Origin: Allosphingosinicella indica
GTDB lineage: Bacteria; Pseudomonadota; Alphaproteobacteria; Sphingomonadales; Sphingomonadaceae
Direction: 5' to 3'
Assembly: GCF_900177405.1 (NCBI RefSeq)
Contig: NZ_LT840185.1
Coordinates: 797,501-861,500 of the forward strand
Length of the DNA: 64,000 nt
The translations under genes and the position numbers were made by a program. Below, piece by piece: positions 18,808-27,568 of this stretch. Numbering within the stretch: the stretch's first letter is position 1; each line of letters opens with the position of its first letter. The notes below the pieces were generated by a model, which did not search any database, was not told the origin of the DNA, and saw only the letters and a program-made list of their open reading frames with translations.

Positions 18808-21800
18808 AATAATCCTTGCTGACGCGCACGTTCACGCTCTCGCGGCCGATGGTCGAGATGCTCGACAGGATCGAGAGCCAGCGCGTGATCTGATATTCCA
18901 CCTGCGTTGCCGAATAGCCCCGCCCGTCGGTAATCACCTCCACATAGACCCGCCGCCCGATATATTTTCCGGCGGCGATCGACGTGCCCTGCCCGGTGAC
19001 GACATCGGCCGGTAGGATGCGGAGGCGATCGAGCCCGGTCGCCGAGCGCACGACGTTGATCGGGTCGAGGCTCGGCCCGCTCTCGTTGAGCGACGCGACC
19101 GCGGCAGCAAGCTGCAGCGCCTCGGGCGCCGAAAGATTGGTGATCGAGGTCCCGAACAGCAACCGCGAGAGCAGTTCGTCCTGCGGCAGCGCAGGGGTGC
19201 TGGCGAAGGCAATCTCGGGCCGCTGCCCGCGCCCGGTGACGCGGATCGTGGCATTCAGGCCCTGGATGCCGCCCTCGGCGACGATGTCGAGCTCGGGATT
19301 GACCGGTGTCTCGCCGCGGAAACGGATCGTTCCGCGCTCCAGATCGAAGCGCCGCCCGGCAAAATCGAAGGTGCCGCGCACGAGATCTGCTTGGCCGCGG
19401 ATGCTGGGCTCGTTGATCATCCCGCCGATCGCCAGCTTCGCGCCCCATTCGCTGTTGATGCCGAGCCCGGTGACGGTCAGCCGGTTGCGTGCATTCACGT
19501 CGAGCGCGAGCCGCCACGGTGCGGCAGGCGCGGGCGCGGCGCCTTCGTCGGCCGGGCGGTTGAGCTCCCGCACGGGAAGGCGCGGCACTTCGGCCGCGGC
19601 GGTGGCGCTGCCGAGCTTGAAGCTGCCCGTGACGAGATCGAGCTGCCCGCCGATCGCGCCGCCCGATCCGTCCGACTTGATCGTGATCGGCCCGGTGACC
19701 TGCGCCTTGATGTCGTCGCGGTCGATGAGCTGGGCGCGATCGGCCTGGAACGCGAGGTCCATGCCGACACCGCGCGCGGCGGAAAGATCGAAGGCGCCGC
19801 GGCCCGAGACGCGGCCCTCGCGCTTTGTGGTGCCGGTGAAGCTGTCGATGACGAGCCGCGATCCGCCGAAGCGGCCCGATGCGCTGATATTCTCGATCAC
19901 CGTTCCAGTCACCGCGCTTTCGAGCCGCGCCTTTTCGGTGCGGATCGAGCCGCGGATCTGCGGATCGGCCAGGGTCCCGCGCGCATCGGCGCCGACCGCG
20001 ATCGGGCCGGAGAGGTCGAGCAGGTCAAGCCCGGTGAGCCGCCACAAGGTATCCGCGGGGCCGTTGTAGCGGAGCTGCGCGAAGAGCGGCGCGCGCTGGA
20101 GCTGATCGGCGAGATCGCCGGTGCCGCCGACTGGCGCAAGCCGCGCCTGCGCCCGCCCGATTGTTCGCCCCTCGCTCACCGCCACCGCGCGCATCGCCGC
20201 ACTGCCGCCGTTGAGCCGCGCCGCGACGCCGACGTCGACGGGCCGCGAGGAAAGCACGAGCCCGGAGCGGGTGAGACCGCGGACGCGCAGATTCACCGCG
20301 CCCTCGGGCGATCCCTCGCTAGACTGGCGATAGTTGAGCGTCCCCGATGCGACGCCGCCGAGACCGAGATCGGGCCAGGCGATGTCGAGCACGCCGAGCG
20401 GCATCGCCTCCAGCCGCGCATCGAGCTGGGTCTGCGCGTCGGTGAACAGGCCGGACACGCGCGCATCGCCGCCGGCATAGCGGAAGGATGTGGGGGACAG
20501 CCGCCAGCCGCCCTCGACCCATGCAATCTCGGCCGGGGATGCCAGCTCGAGCGGCCGGCGATCGAGCGTGCCGCTGCCGGTGATACGCGCGCGATCGGGC
20601 GTCAGATCGGCGACGCCCCGGAAGCTGAAATCACGCCCGCGCGTGCCGGAAATGCTTGCGCGGACCTGCCCGGCGCCACCGCGCAGGCTCGCTTCCGCTT
20701 CCAGATTGGCGATCGACAGCGGGCCGCGGCTGAGGCCGCGCGCGGTGACCTTGCCTTCGATCGACGTTCCGGCAGGATCGAGCAGGATGACGCCATCGAG
20801 CTGGCCGCGGCGGATCGCGATCGCGGGCGGGCCGGGGAAGCGAGCGTTGGTGGCGGTGAGATGCGCCTCGATCCGCTGGCGCTCGCCGACCGGACTGAAC
20901 AGCAGCCGCCCGTCGAGCCCGCCACCCGAGACATCGAGCCGACCGCTGAACCCGCCGGGATCGGAGCGCAGCGTGCCCTTGGCGCTGGTGCCGGCGACAT
21001 CCAGCGCCGCGACCTCAATGGTCGCCGGGGCGTCACGTGGCAGCAGGATCGCGCCATTGGAGGTAAACGGCCCGAGCGTCGAGCGCCCCGCGGCGCGATA
21101 GGCATAGCCCTCCGCGGTGGGATTGAGATCGAGCCGCACATCTTCGAGCCCCATCGCGTCGTTGGGGCGATCGAGCCGAAGCGCGATCGTCGGCCTGTCG
21201 ATCGGTCCGTCGAGCGTCATCGCGAACGGCCCGTAGGTACGCTGCGTCCCCGATCCTTCGAAAAGGAAGCTGCCGTCGCGGCGGCGATAGCCGTTGCCCG
21301 CGATGCGGATATCGGGCGCGGTCAGACGGAGGTTGCGGAAGTACAGCACCAGATCCTGGCCGCGCATCAGCCCGGTCTCGATCTGCGGGAGGCCGCCGGC
21401 GAGCCCGGCGAGGAAGCGGTTGTCGAAGCGCCGCACCCACGCGCGCCCGGTGCCGGTGACCAGCGTGCCGCGCCCGCCCGCGCCGGGCACAACCTTCAAT
21501 TCGCTGGTGACGTCGACGATGCCGAGGCCCGGGATGAGGTATCGGGTGAGGCCGCCGGAGACGATCACCGAATAAGCGCCGGTCTTGAGATCGACGAGCA
21601 GCGCGAGCTTGCCCTTGAGCTTGTCGGATGAGAGGCTGAGCCCGTCGCCGCGAAGCTGGTTGGCGTCGACCCGGAGCGCACCCTCGACGCGCAGGTTGGC
21701 GAGGATGCCGCCCGCGACATCGCCGACCCCGGTCACGCGCCGCGCGGTGAGGCGCAGCGGCACCGTTACCGGCAGCTTGCCCCACTTGCCGCGCCCTTCC

Positions 21801-23002
21801 GCGCGCACATCCTCGAACCCCGTATCGTCGAAGGCGACGCGCGGCGCGGTCAGCCGGTAGGCGAAGTTCGCCGATCCGAAGGAGCCGTTGAGCAGCAGCG
21901 CGAGCCGCACGGCACGGCCGCTCATATTGGGGAACAGCGCCGGCGGCTGGAGCAGATCGGCGCCGATCGCGACGCCGTCGAAACTGCTGGTGGAGAGATC
22001 GACAACGCCCTTGCCTTCGAGCTTGAGCGCCGAGGAGCGCAGCGACCAGCGCGTATCGAGCCTACGGTCGGCAAGCGTCGCAGTGCCGCTCAGCAATATG
22101 CGCGGCGTGGTGAGCCTTGCGACCTTGCCGGTGAAGAACGGCGCGGGCGCGGCGTAGCCGGTAAGCCGATAGCGTCCCTCGCGCGCCTCGAGCTGGAAAT
22201 CGGCGGAGCGGCGCCCGGAGACATCGAGTCGCGCGGTGCCACCCCATCGCGCCCAGGTGCCGTCGCCCTGAACGACGAGATCGAATGGCCGCCGCGTTCC
22301 GATCATCGCACCGAGAGCGCCGTCGGCGGGCGAGACGAGACGCGCGTCGAGATCGAAGCGGTTGCGGCCGGGCTCGGCGTCCAGGCTGACCGACAGGCGG
22401 TCGCCGCCATCCTGCATCGCCGCCTCGACCTTGAGACGCGCGCGGCCTTTGCGCACGTCCGCCTCGCCGGCGAGGCTGCCGATCCGCTCGCGCCCGCCGA
22501 ACGCCTTGCCAAGGCGGAGCTGGCGCACCTCCAGCCGACCAATGTAGATGTCGAAATCGGGGAGCAACGGCTTCGGCTCTGCGCTCGGGCGGAGCTGCGG
22601 CGCCCGGTGGACCGTCAGCAGGTCCGCCTCGGCACGGTCGATCAGCAGCCGGTTGGTGAGGAAGGCGAGCGGCTGCCAGTCGAGCGTTACCAAGGGCGAT
22701 TCGAGGAACAGCCCCTGCGGATCGTAGAGCCGCACGTCGCGCAGCTTGGTCTCGCCCCAGATCGACCCCTCGATCCGGCCGATGCGGATGTCGAGGCCGG
22801 ATTCCGGCGTCAGCGCGGCGATGCGATCGGCGATGAAGCGGTGGCCCGGCGCGGTGTCGAGCAGCGCCATCGCCGCGGCGATCAGGATCAGTACGCCTGC
22901 CGCGATCGCCACCACCGTCTTCGCGACGAACGAGGCGCCGACCCGCGCATAGCGGCGGCGCGCGCGCGGCCGCGGCGGAGCTTCGACCGCCTCGTCCATC
23001 AA
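18806..23002 (-). CDS. tamB: Translocation and assembly module protein TamB
   Basis: A 1398-residue protein with one N-terminal membrane anchor (about residues 28-50, VVAIAAGVLILIAAAMALL) followed by a very long beta-rich periplasmic stretch and the C-terminal TamB/DUF490 domain, including ARNRLTVTGLGINSEW, RGTFDFAGRRFDLERGTIRF and the terminal TQVEYQITRWLSILSSIS. TamB bridges inner and outer membranes, works with TamA, and belongs to the AsmA-like group now linked to phospholipid transport. Its start overlaps the tamA stop by 4 bases, as expected for the partner pair. Confidence 0.95.
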   Translation of the reverse strand: MMDEAVEAPPRPRARRRYARVGASFVAKTVVAIAAGVLILIAAAMALLDTAPGHRFIADRIAALTPESGLDIRIGRIEGSIWGETKLRDVRLYDPQGLFLESPLVTLDWQPLAFLTNRLLIDRAEADLLTVHRAPQLRPSAEPKPLLPDFDIYIGRLEVRQLRLGKAFGGRERIGSLAGEADVRKGRARLKVEAAMQDGGDRLSVSLDAEPGRNRFDLDARLVSPADGALGAMIGTRRPFDLVVQGDGTWARWGGTARLDVSGRRSADFQLEAREGRYRLTGYAAPAPFFTGKVARLTTPRILLSGTATLADRRLDTRWSLRSSALKLEGKGVVDLSTSSFDGVAIGADLLQPPALFPNMSGRAVRLALLLNGSFGSANFAYRLTAPRVAFDDTGFEDVRAEGRGKWGKLPVTVPLRLTARRVTGVGDVAGGILANLRVEGALRVDANQLRGDGLSLSSDKLKGKLALLVDLKTGAYSVIVSGGLTRYLIPGLGIVDVTSELKVVPGAGGRGTLVTGTGRAWVRRFDNRFLAGLAGGLPQIETGLMRGQDLVLYFRNLRLTAPDIRIAGNGYRRRDGSFLFEGSGTQRTYGPFAMTLDGPIDRPTIALRLDRPNDAMGLEDVRLDLNPTAEGYAYRAAGRSTLGPFTSNGAILLPRDAPATIEVAALDVAGTSAKGTLRSDPGGFSGRLDVSGGGLDGRLLFSPVGERQRIEAHLTATNARFPGPPAIAIRRGQLDGVILLDPAGTSIEGKVTARGLSRGPLSIANLEAEASLRGGAGQVRASISGTRGRDFSFRGVADLTPDRARITGSGTLDRRPLELASPAEIAWVEGGWRLSPTSFRYAGGDARVSGLFTDAQTQLDARLEAMPLGVLDIAWPDLGLGGVASGTLNYRQSSEGSPEGAVNLRVRGLTRSGLVLSSRPVDVGVAARLNGGSAAMRAVAVSEGRTIGRAQARLAPVGGTGDLADQLQRAPLFAQLRYNGPADTLWRLTGLDLLDLSGPIAVGADARGTLADPQIRGSIRTEKARLESAVTGTVIENISASGRFGGSRLVIDSFTGTTKREGRVSGRGAFDLSAARGVGMDLAFQADRAQLIDRDDIKAQVTGPITIKSDGSGGAIGGQLDLVTGSFKLGSATAAAEVPRLPVRELNRPADEGAAPAPAAPWRLALDVNARNRLTVTGLGINSEWGAKLAIGGMINEPSIRGQADLVRGTFDFAGRRFDLERGTIRFRGETPVNPELDIVAEGGIQGLNATIRVTGRGQRPEIAFASTPALPQDELLSRLLFGTSITNLSAPEALQLAAAVASLNESGPSLDPINVVRSATGLDRLRILPADVVTGQGTSIAAGKYIGRRVYVEVITDGRGYSATQVEYQITRWLSILSSISTIGRESVNVRVSKDY

Positions 23003-24981
23003 AAGGCCTGGCCGAGCGAAACGTAGACGGCGACGCGCGCATCGCCGCTGCGCTTGGAAAGCGGCGTGCCGACGTCGACGCGGATCGGCCCGAACCGCGT
23101 ATGATAGCGGACGCCGATGCCCGCGCCGAAACGCAGGTCATCGATCCGCGGCTGTGCGGAGGTGTAGATGTTGCCGGCGTCGATGAAGGGGACGATGCCG
23201 AGGCTGTCGTTGAACGCATCGACGCGGATCCGCGCCTCCAGCGCGAATTCGGCAAGGCTGCGCCCGCCGACCGGATCGTCAAACACCGGATCGCGCGGCC
23301 CCAGACTCTGATAGCCGAAGCCGCGCACCGATCCGCCGCCGCCGGCATAGAAGCGCCGCGAGGGCGCGATACGGTCGCGGCTCGCGCCGAGGATGGTGCC
23401 GAGCCGCGCGCGGCCGGCGATCGTGACGCGCTCCGTCGCCGGATAATAGAAGCTGCCGTCGACCTGCCCCTTCACATAGCCGAACGGCGACCCCTGTAAC
23501 GACATCTCGGGCGAGATGCGGCCCGAGAGGCGGAAGCCGGTGGTGGGGTCGAGCAAATCGTTGGACCCATCGTAGGACAGCGTCGAAGGCAGCGCGGCGA
23601 TGAAGAAGGTACGGCGGCGCTGCATCCCGCTGTCGAGATCGACGTCGCGTTCATCGGTCGCGATCAGATCCGCGCCGAGGCTCCAGGTCCAGACCTTCTG
23701 CCAGATGATGTTGGTCTGCCGCTCGATCCCCGCGCCGATCAGCACGGAGCGTGCATCATAGGCATTGCGATCGATATGACTGACCGCAGCCTGCGCGGTC
23801 AGCACCTGGTCGCGCTTGCGGAAATTGCTGCGGCGGAGATTTGCGGAAAGGAGCTGCTCGCGCGTGCCGAGCACGCCGCGCAGTGTGACCGCGCCCTCGG
23901 GCGGGATGAGGTTGCGGTGCTGCCAGCTTCCCTCGACGCGCAGGCCCTCGCCGGTGCCATAGCCCGCGCCGCCGGCGATTGTCCGCATCGGCGCCGGTTC
24001 GAGCGCCACCGCAAGATCGACCGCCTTTGTCTCGGGATTATCGACCGGACGCAGCGCCACCGATGAGACGATCCCGGTCTGCACGAGCGCGCGACGGAGA
24101 TCCTCCAGCCGGTCGGCGCGATAGGGATCGCCGGGCTTGAAGCGCGCGATCCGCGAGATGTGGCGCGCGTCGAAGAGCGGCGTGCCCTCGACGCGGATCC
24201 CGCCGAATTGCCGCGCCCCGTTTGGATCGACGGGCAGCACCAAAGCGGCGGTGCGCGTGTCGTGGTCCACCGCGACGTCGAGCGCGCCGACCTCGGCAAA
24301 GGCATAGCCGCGCTTGCCGAGTTCGGCACGCAGCGCCGCTTCGCCGGCCTCGACGCTCGCCGCATTGACCGCATCGTCGGCGCGAACGCCGAAGGCCTCG
24401 CGCAACGCCGCCGCATCTTGCCCCGCCGCATCGATGCCGGGCAGCTCCACCTCGGCAAAGCGATAGACCGGCCCCGGTTCGACCTCGAGCCGCACCGAAA
24501 GGTGGTTGGCGGTGCTGCCGGGCTCGACGCGGGTGCGGACCAGCGCGTCATAATAGCCATAGGCGCGGAGCAGCTCTGCCAGCAGCTCGGCGTCCTCGCG
24601 CGCGCGCCGGTCGATCTGCGCGGCGTTGGCGGGATCGTCCTTGTTCTGCTCGAGCGTCGACAGCGCGCGAAACTGCGTCATCAGCCCGCCGACGTCGGCG
24701 GACTCGAGGCCGCTCACCGCGACGGCGTAGCTGCGCTCGGTCGCGGCGTCGGCGATGCTGGTGTCGGGAAGATCGGGAATGCCGTCGTCGGGCCGCTCTT
24801 CCATGTCGGGCCAATCGACGCCGAGATCTGGAAGCGGATCGAGCGGCGCGGACGGGTCGAGCGGCGCTTCCAGCTCCTGGAACGGGTCCGCCGTTTGCGC
24901 GGCCGCGGTGCCGGAAAAGGATAAGAGGGCGACGGCGGCGAAACCGGCCGCCACAAGCCGCCCCGCCTCGACTTGATCCAT
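22999..24981 (-). CDS. tamA: Outer-membrane assembly protein TamA (Omp85 family)
   Basis: A 660-residue exported protein with a signal peptide (RLVAAGFAAVALLSFSGTAAA), an Asp/Pro-rich linker, POTRA domains from about residues 90 to 330 (VEPGPVYRFAEVELPG, GTPLFDARHISRIARFKPG) and a C-terminal 16-strand barrel of Omp85 type ending FGPIRVDVGTPLSKRSGD...VSLGQAF. It inserts outer-membrane proteins with TamB. The open frame runs 55 codons further upstream, but ATG 24981 starts the signal peptide. It forms an ATGA-coupled operon with tamB. Confidence 0.94.
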   Translation of the reverse strand: MDQVEAGRLVAAGFAAVALLSFSGTAAAQTADPFQELEAPLDPSAPLDPLPDLGVDWPDMEERPDDGIPDLPDTSIADAATERSYAVAVSGLESADVGGLMTQFRALSTLEQNKDDPANAAQIDRRAREDAELLAELLRAYGYYDALVRTRVEPGSTANHLSVRLEVEPGPVYRFAEVELPGIDAAGQDAAALREAFGVRADDAVNAASVEAGEAALRAELGKRGYAFAEVGALDVAVDHDTRTAALVLPVDPNGARQFGGIRVEGTPLFDARHISRIARFKPGDPYRADRLEDLRRALVQTGIVSSVALRPVDNPETKAVDLAVALEPAPMRTIAGGAGYGTGEGLRVEGSWQHRNLIPPEGAVTLRGVLGTREQLLSANLRRSNFRKRDQVLTAQAAVSHIDRNAYDARSVLIGAGIERQTNIIWQKVWTWSLGADLIATDERDVDLDSGMQRRRTFFIAALPSTLSYDGSNDLLDPTTGFRLSGRISPEMSLQGSPFGYVKGQVDGSFYYPATERVTIAGRARLGTILGASRDRIAPSRRFYAGGGGSVRGFGYQSLGPRDPVFDDPVGGRSLAEFALEARIRVDAFNDSLGIVPFIDAGNIYTSAQPRIDDLRFGAGIGVRYHTRFGPIRVDVGTPLSKRSGDARVAVYVSLGQAF

Positions 24982-25091
24982 GTCGGCGAATCTAGCCGTG
25001 CCGAGAAGGCATAGCCAGCGCAGAATCGCGCCATCGCCCGGCTGTGCAGCACGGACGACGGAGCGTGGCAGGGCCAGAGCGCGAAGCCGGT

Positions 25092-25631
25092 TCAGGCGGA
25101 CTTGGCGGCCTTGGCGCGGTCGATGCTCTCCATGACGATCCGGCACGCCTCATCGCGGTCGCCCCATTTGCCGACCCGCACCCACTTCTCCTTCTCGAGA
25201 TCCTTATAGTGGGTGAAGAAATGCTCGATCTGCGCGGTCACGATCGGCGGCAGGTCCTCGGCGCGCTGGACGTTATGATAATAAGGGAAAGTGGTGTCGA
25301 CCGGGACGGTGAGCAGCTTCTCGTCCCCACCCGCCTCGTCCTCCAGCAGCAGCACCGCAATCGGCCGGACGCGGACCACCGAGCCCGGAATGAAGGGTGA
25401 GCGCGTCACCACCATCGCGTCGAGCGGATCACCGTCGGGCGACAGCGTGTGCGGCACGAAGCCGTAATTGGTCGGGTAACGCATCGGCGTGTGCAGGATC
25501 CGGTCGACCCAGATCGCGCCCGATTTCTTGTCGAACTCGTATTTCACGGGCTCGCCACCGACCGGCACTTCGATGATGACGTTGATGCTGTTCGGCGGAT
25601 CATCGCCGATCGGGATAAGATCGATGTTCAT
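25092..25631 (-). CDS. ppa: Inorganic pyrophosphatase
   Basis: A 179-residue family I soluble pyrophosphatase that hydrolyses PPi to phosphate and drives biosynthetic reactions. The signature DGDPLDAMVV with the metal-binding Asp residues is present, as are KYEFDKKSGAIWVDR and the conserved TPMRYPTNYGFVP. Length is normal. ATG 25631 starts the family N-terminus (NIDLIPIGDDPP); the extra upstream frame is not conserved. The 110-base gap to tamA holds nothing recognisable. Confidence 0.97.
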   Translation of the reverse strand: MNIDLIPIGDDPPNSINVIIEVPVGGEPVKYEFDKKSGAIWVDRILHTPMRYPTNYGFVPHTLSPDGDPLDAMVVTRSPFIPGSVVRVRPIAVLLLEDEAGGDEKLLTVPVDTTFPYYHNVQRAEDLPPIVTAQIEHFFTHYKDLEKEKWVRVGKWGDRDEACRIVMESIDRAKAAKSA

Positions 25632-25686
25632 GATGGCCGCGGCCCTTAGGCGCTTGGCCGGGCCTCGGCAATGGCTAGAAGGCGCG

Positions 25687-26064
25687 ATGCGCAAAGCCTC
25701 CATCAGCCTCGTCCAGCGCGTGCGGATCGACGCCCATGCGGCGTGGCTGGCTGCGCGCGATGGCCGGACGCCCTGGTATGCACGCGCGTGGGGACTGTTC
25801 GTCGCCGCCTATGCGCTGTCGCCGATCGACCTTATCCCCGATTTCATCCCCGTGATCGGGCTCCTCGACGATGCCGTGCTGGTGCCGCTGGGCATCTGGC
25901 TGTTCGTGAAGATGCTGCCGCCTGGCCTGTTTGCCGAGCATCGCGTGGTCGCTGCACAAGCCGCGGAAAGACCCGGATCGGCTTGGGGCGCGGCGATCGT
26001 GATCTGTATCTGGCTGCTCGTCGCCTTGACCGTCGCACGGATTCTCGGGTTCGATTTCGATTAG
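25687..26064 (+). CDS. DUF1232 (YkvA-type) membrane protein
   Basis: A 125-residue protein. The DUF1232 core is LFVAAYALSPIDLIPDFIPVIGLLDDAVLVPLGI, a hydrophobic segment with the conserved SPIDLIPD motif; a second C-terminal helix (AAIVICIWLLVALTVARIL) anchors it. The function is unknown. The start at 25687 follows GAAGG and is divergent from ppa; the longer frame upstream is antisense to ppa. Confidence 0.88.
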   Translation: MRKASISLVQRVRIDAHAAWLAARDGRTPWYARAWGLFVAAYALSPIDLIPDFIPVIGLLDDAVLVPLGIWLFVKMLPPGLFAEHRVVAAQAAERPGSAWGAAIVICIWLLVALTVARILGFDFD

Positions 26065-26126
26065 CGTGCATCACGCTTACCACGATCCTCGACCCTTACT
26101 TGAAAGACCGTCCGGTTATCGTAGTT

Positions 26127-26165
26127 TTGATTTAGGTTGAACTGCTGAAATCAATAACGGATTAT
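26127..26165 (+). promoter_or_regulatory. Candidate promoter with operator-like inverted repeat upstream of the glycosyltransferase
   Basis: In a locally AT-rich gap, TTGAAC (26137-26142) and GATTAT (26160-26165) are separated by 17 bases, each matching the sigma-70 consensus at four of six positions. A perfect 7-bp inverted repeat TTGATTT / AAATCAA (26127-26133 and 26148-26154) brackets the -35 box, so a regulator bound there could block it. Both are pattern-based guesses. Confidence 0.35.
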
Positions 26166-26188
26166 GCCTCTTCCAGATTGGAGGGGGC

Positions 26189-27568
26189 ATGGACGGGTGG
26201 GGGGCGCTGTTCATCGGTATGGAATTCGCGGCGCGCGAGGCTGCCGCGCTGGCCGGCGCCGGTTTCCTCTTGCTCGGCGCGAGCAATCTTCTGATCGACT
26301 TGATATGGATATGCGGCGTTTTTCGTCGGCGGATGTTCGGCACCGCGGCGCCCGTCTTTCCTGACACTTGCGCGGCACCGGCCGACACCGGCTGGACCGC
26401 CGTTTTCATACCGGCGTGGCAGGAAGACGGCGTTATCGCGGAGATGCTTTGCACCGCACTCGATCGACTCGCCCACCCCCGGTATCGGCTTTACGTTGGT
26501 TGCTACTCCAACGATCCCGAGACAATTGCGGCCGTCCGCTCGGTCGTCGATCCACGCATTCGGCTGGTGATCTGCGCGGCGGCCGGCCCGACGACCAAGG
26601 CCGATTGCCTGAACTACGTCTGGCAGGCGCTGATGGCGGACGAGCGGATCGCCGGGCAAGCCAAGGCAGTGGTCCTACACGATGCCGAGGACATCGTTCA
26701 CTCCGGTGAGTTGCACCTGTTCGACGCGCTGATCGGGCGGTTCGATATGGTGCAGCTACCCGTTCTGCCGCTGATCGATGAGCATTCACGGTGGGTCGCG
26801 GGCCATTATGCCGACGAATTCGCGGAGTCGCATGGCAAGGAGTTGATCGTGCGCATGGCGCTCGGCGCGGCGCTGCCGTCGGCGGGCGTCGGCTGCGCTT
26901 TCTCGCGCACCGCGCTCGGCGAGATCGCAGCCGGGCGCCCCGGCCCGTTCGATCCCGACTGCCTGACCGAAGATTACGAACTCGGCCTCCGCCTCCATGC
27001 GATGGGGCGCAGGGGGATATTCGTGCCGCTCCGCCCGCGCCGTGGCGCCCCGGCGATCGTCACACGCGAATATTTCCCGGCGACCGTCGACGCGGCGGTG
27101 CGCCAGAAGGCGCGGTGGATGGCGGGGATCGCGCTCGCGGGCTGGGATCGGCTGGGTTGGAGCGGCAGCCTCGCCGAACGCTGGATGCGGCTGCGCGATC
27201 GGCAATCGGTGCTCGCCGCGATCCTGCTCGTCTCGGGCTATCTCGCGCTGGCATTGTTCGTGCTGCTCGAAGGCGCGCGGATCGTGGGCCTGCACCGCCC
27301 GGCGCCGCTGACGCCAGCGATCTCGTTGCTGCTCGCCGTGAATTTCGCGATGCTGGGCTGGCGGCTCGCGATGCGCTGGCTTTTCGTAACACGCGCCTAT
27401 GGCTGGCGCGAGGGGCTGCGCGCCATTCCCCGCGTCGTTGTCAGCAACATCATCGCAATGATGGCCGCGCGGCGTGCGCTCACGTCCTATCTCGGCATAC
27501 GACGTACCGGGCTCGTCCAGTGGGACAAGACGCGCCACGCTTTCCCCCAGGTGCTACCCGCGGAATGA
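26189..27568 (+). CDS. NfrB-like family 2 glycosyltransferase, membrane-bound
   Basis: A 459-residue inner-membrane protein. A first helix (about residues 18-40) is followed by a GT-A domain with the processive family 2 elements in order: VFIPAWQEDGVI, HDAEDIV (DxD-like metal site), TEDYELGLRL (catalytic base region) and QKARW (QxxRW-like acceptor site), then helices at about 345-400. This is the pattern of NfrB, the inner-membrane partner of the phage N4 receptor NfrA, but the C-terminal MshEN-type domain of Escherichia NfrB is absent. GGAGGGG precedes the ATG. The next gene overlaps by 4 bases. Confidence 0.8.
   Translation: MDGWGALFIGMEFAAREAAALAGAGFLLLGASNLLIDLIWICGVFRRRMFGTAAPVFPDTCAAPADTGWTAVFIPAWQEDGVIAEMLCTALDRLAHPRYRLYVGCYSNDPETIAAVRSVVDPRIRLVICAAAGPTTKADCLNYVWQALMADERIAGQAKAVVLHDAEDIVHSGELHLFDALIGRFDMVQLPVLPLIDEHSRWVAGHYADEFAESHGKELIVRMALGAALPSAGVGCAFSRTALGEIAAGRPGPFDPDCLTEDYELGLRLHAMGRRGIFVPLRPRRGAPAIVTREYFPATVDAAVRQKARWMAGIALAGWDRLGWSGSLAERWMRLRDRQSVLAAILLVSGYLALALFVLLEGARIVGLHRPAPLTPAISLLLAVNFAMLGWRLAMRWLFVTRAYGWREGLRAIPRVVVSNIIAMMAARRALTSYLGIRRTGLVQWDKTRHAFPQVLPAE

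Noticed and set aside
19391-21631. 746-residue plus-strand open frame
   Set aside because: Antisense to tamB; no signal peptide, motif or ribosome-binding site.
26791-27564. N-terminal half of a 603-residue plus-strand frame
   Set aside because: Out-of-frame reading of the glycosyltransferase gene; the real second gene starts at the ATGA overlap at 27565.
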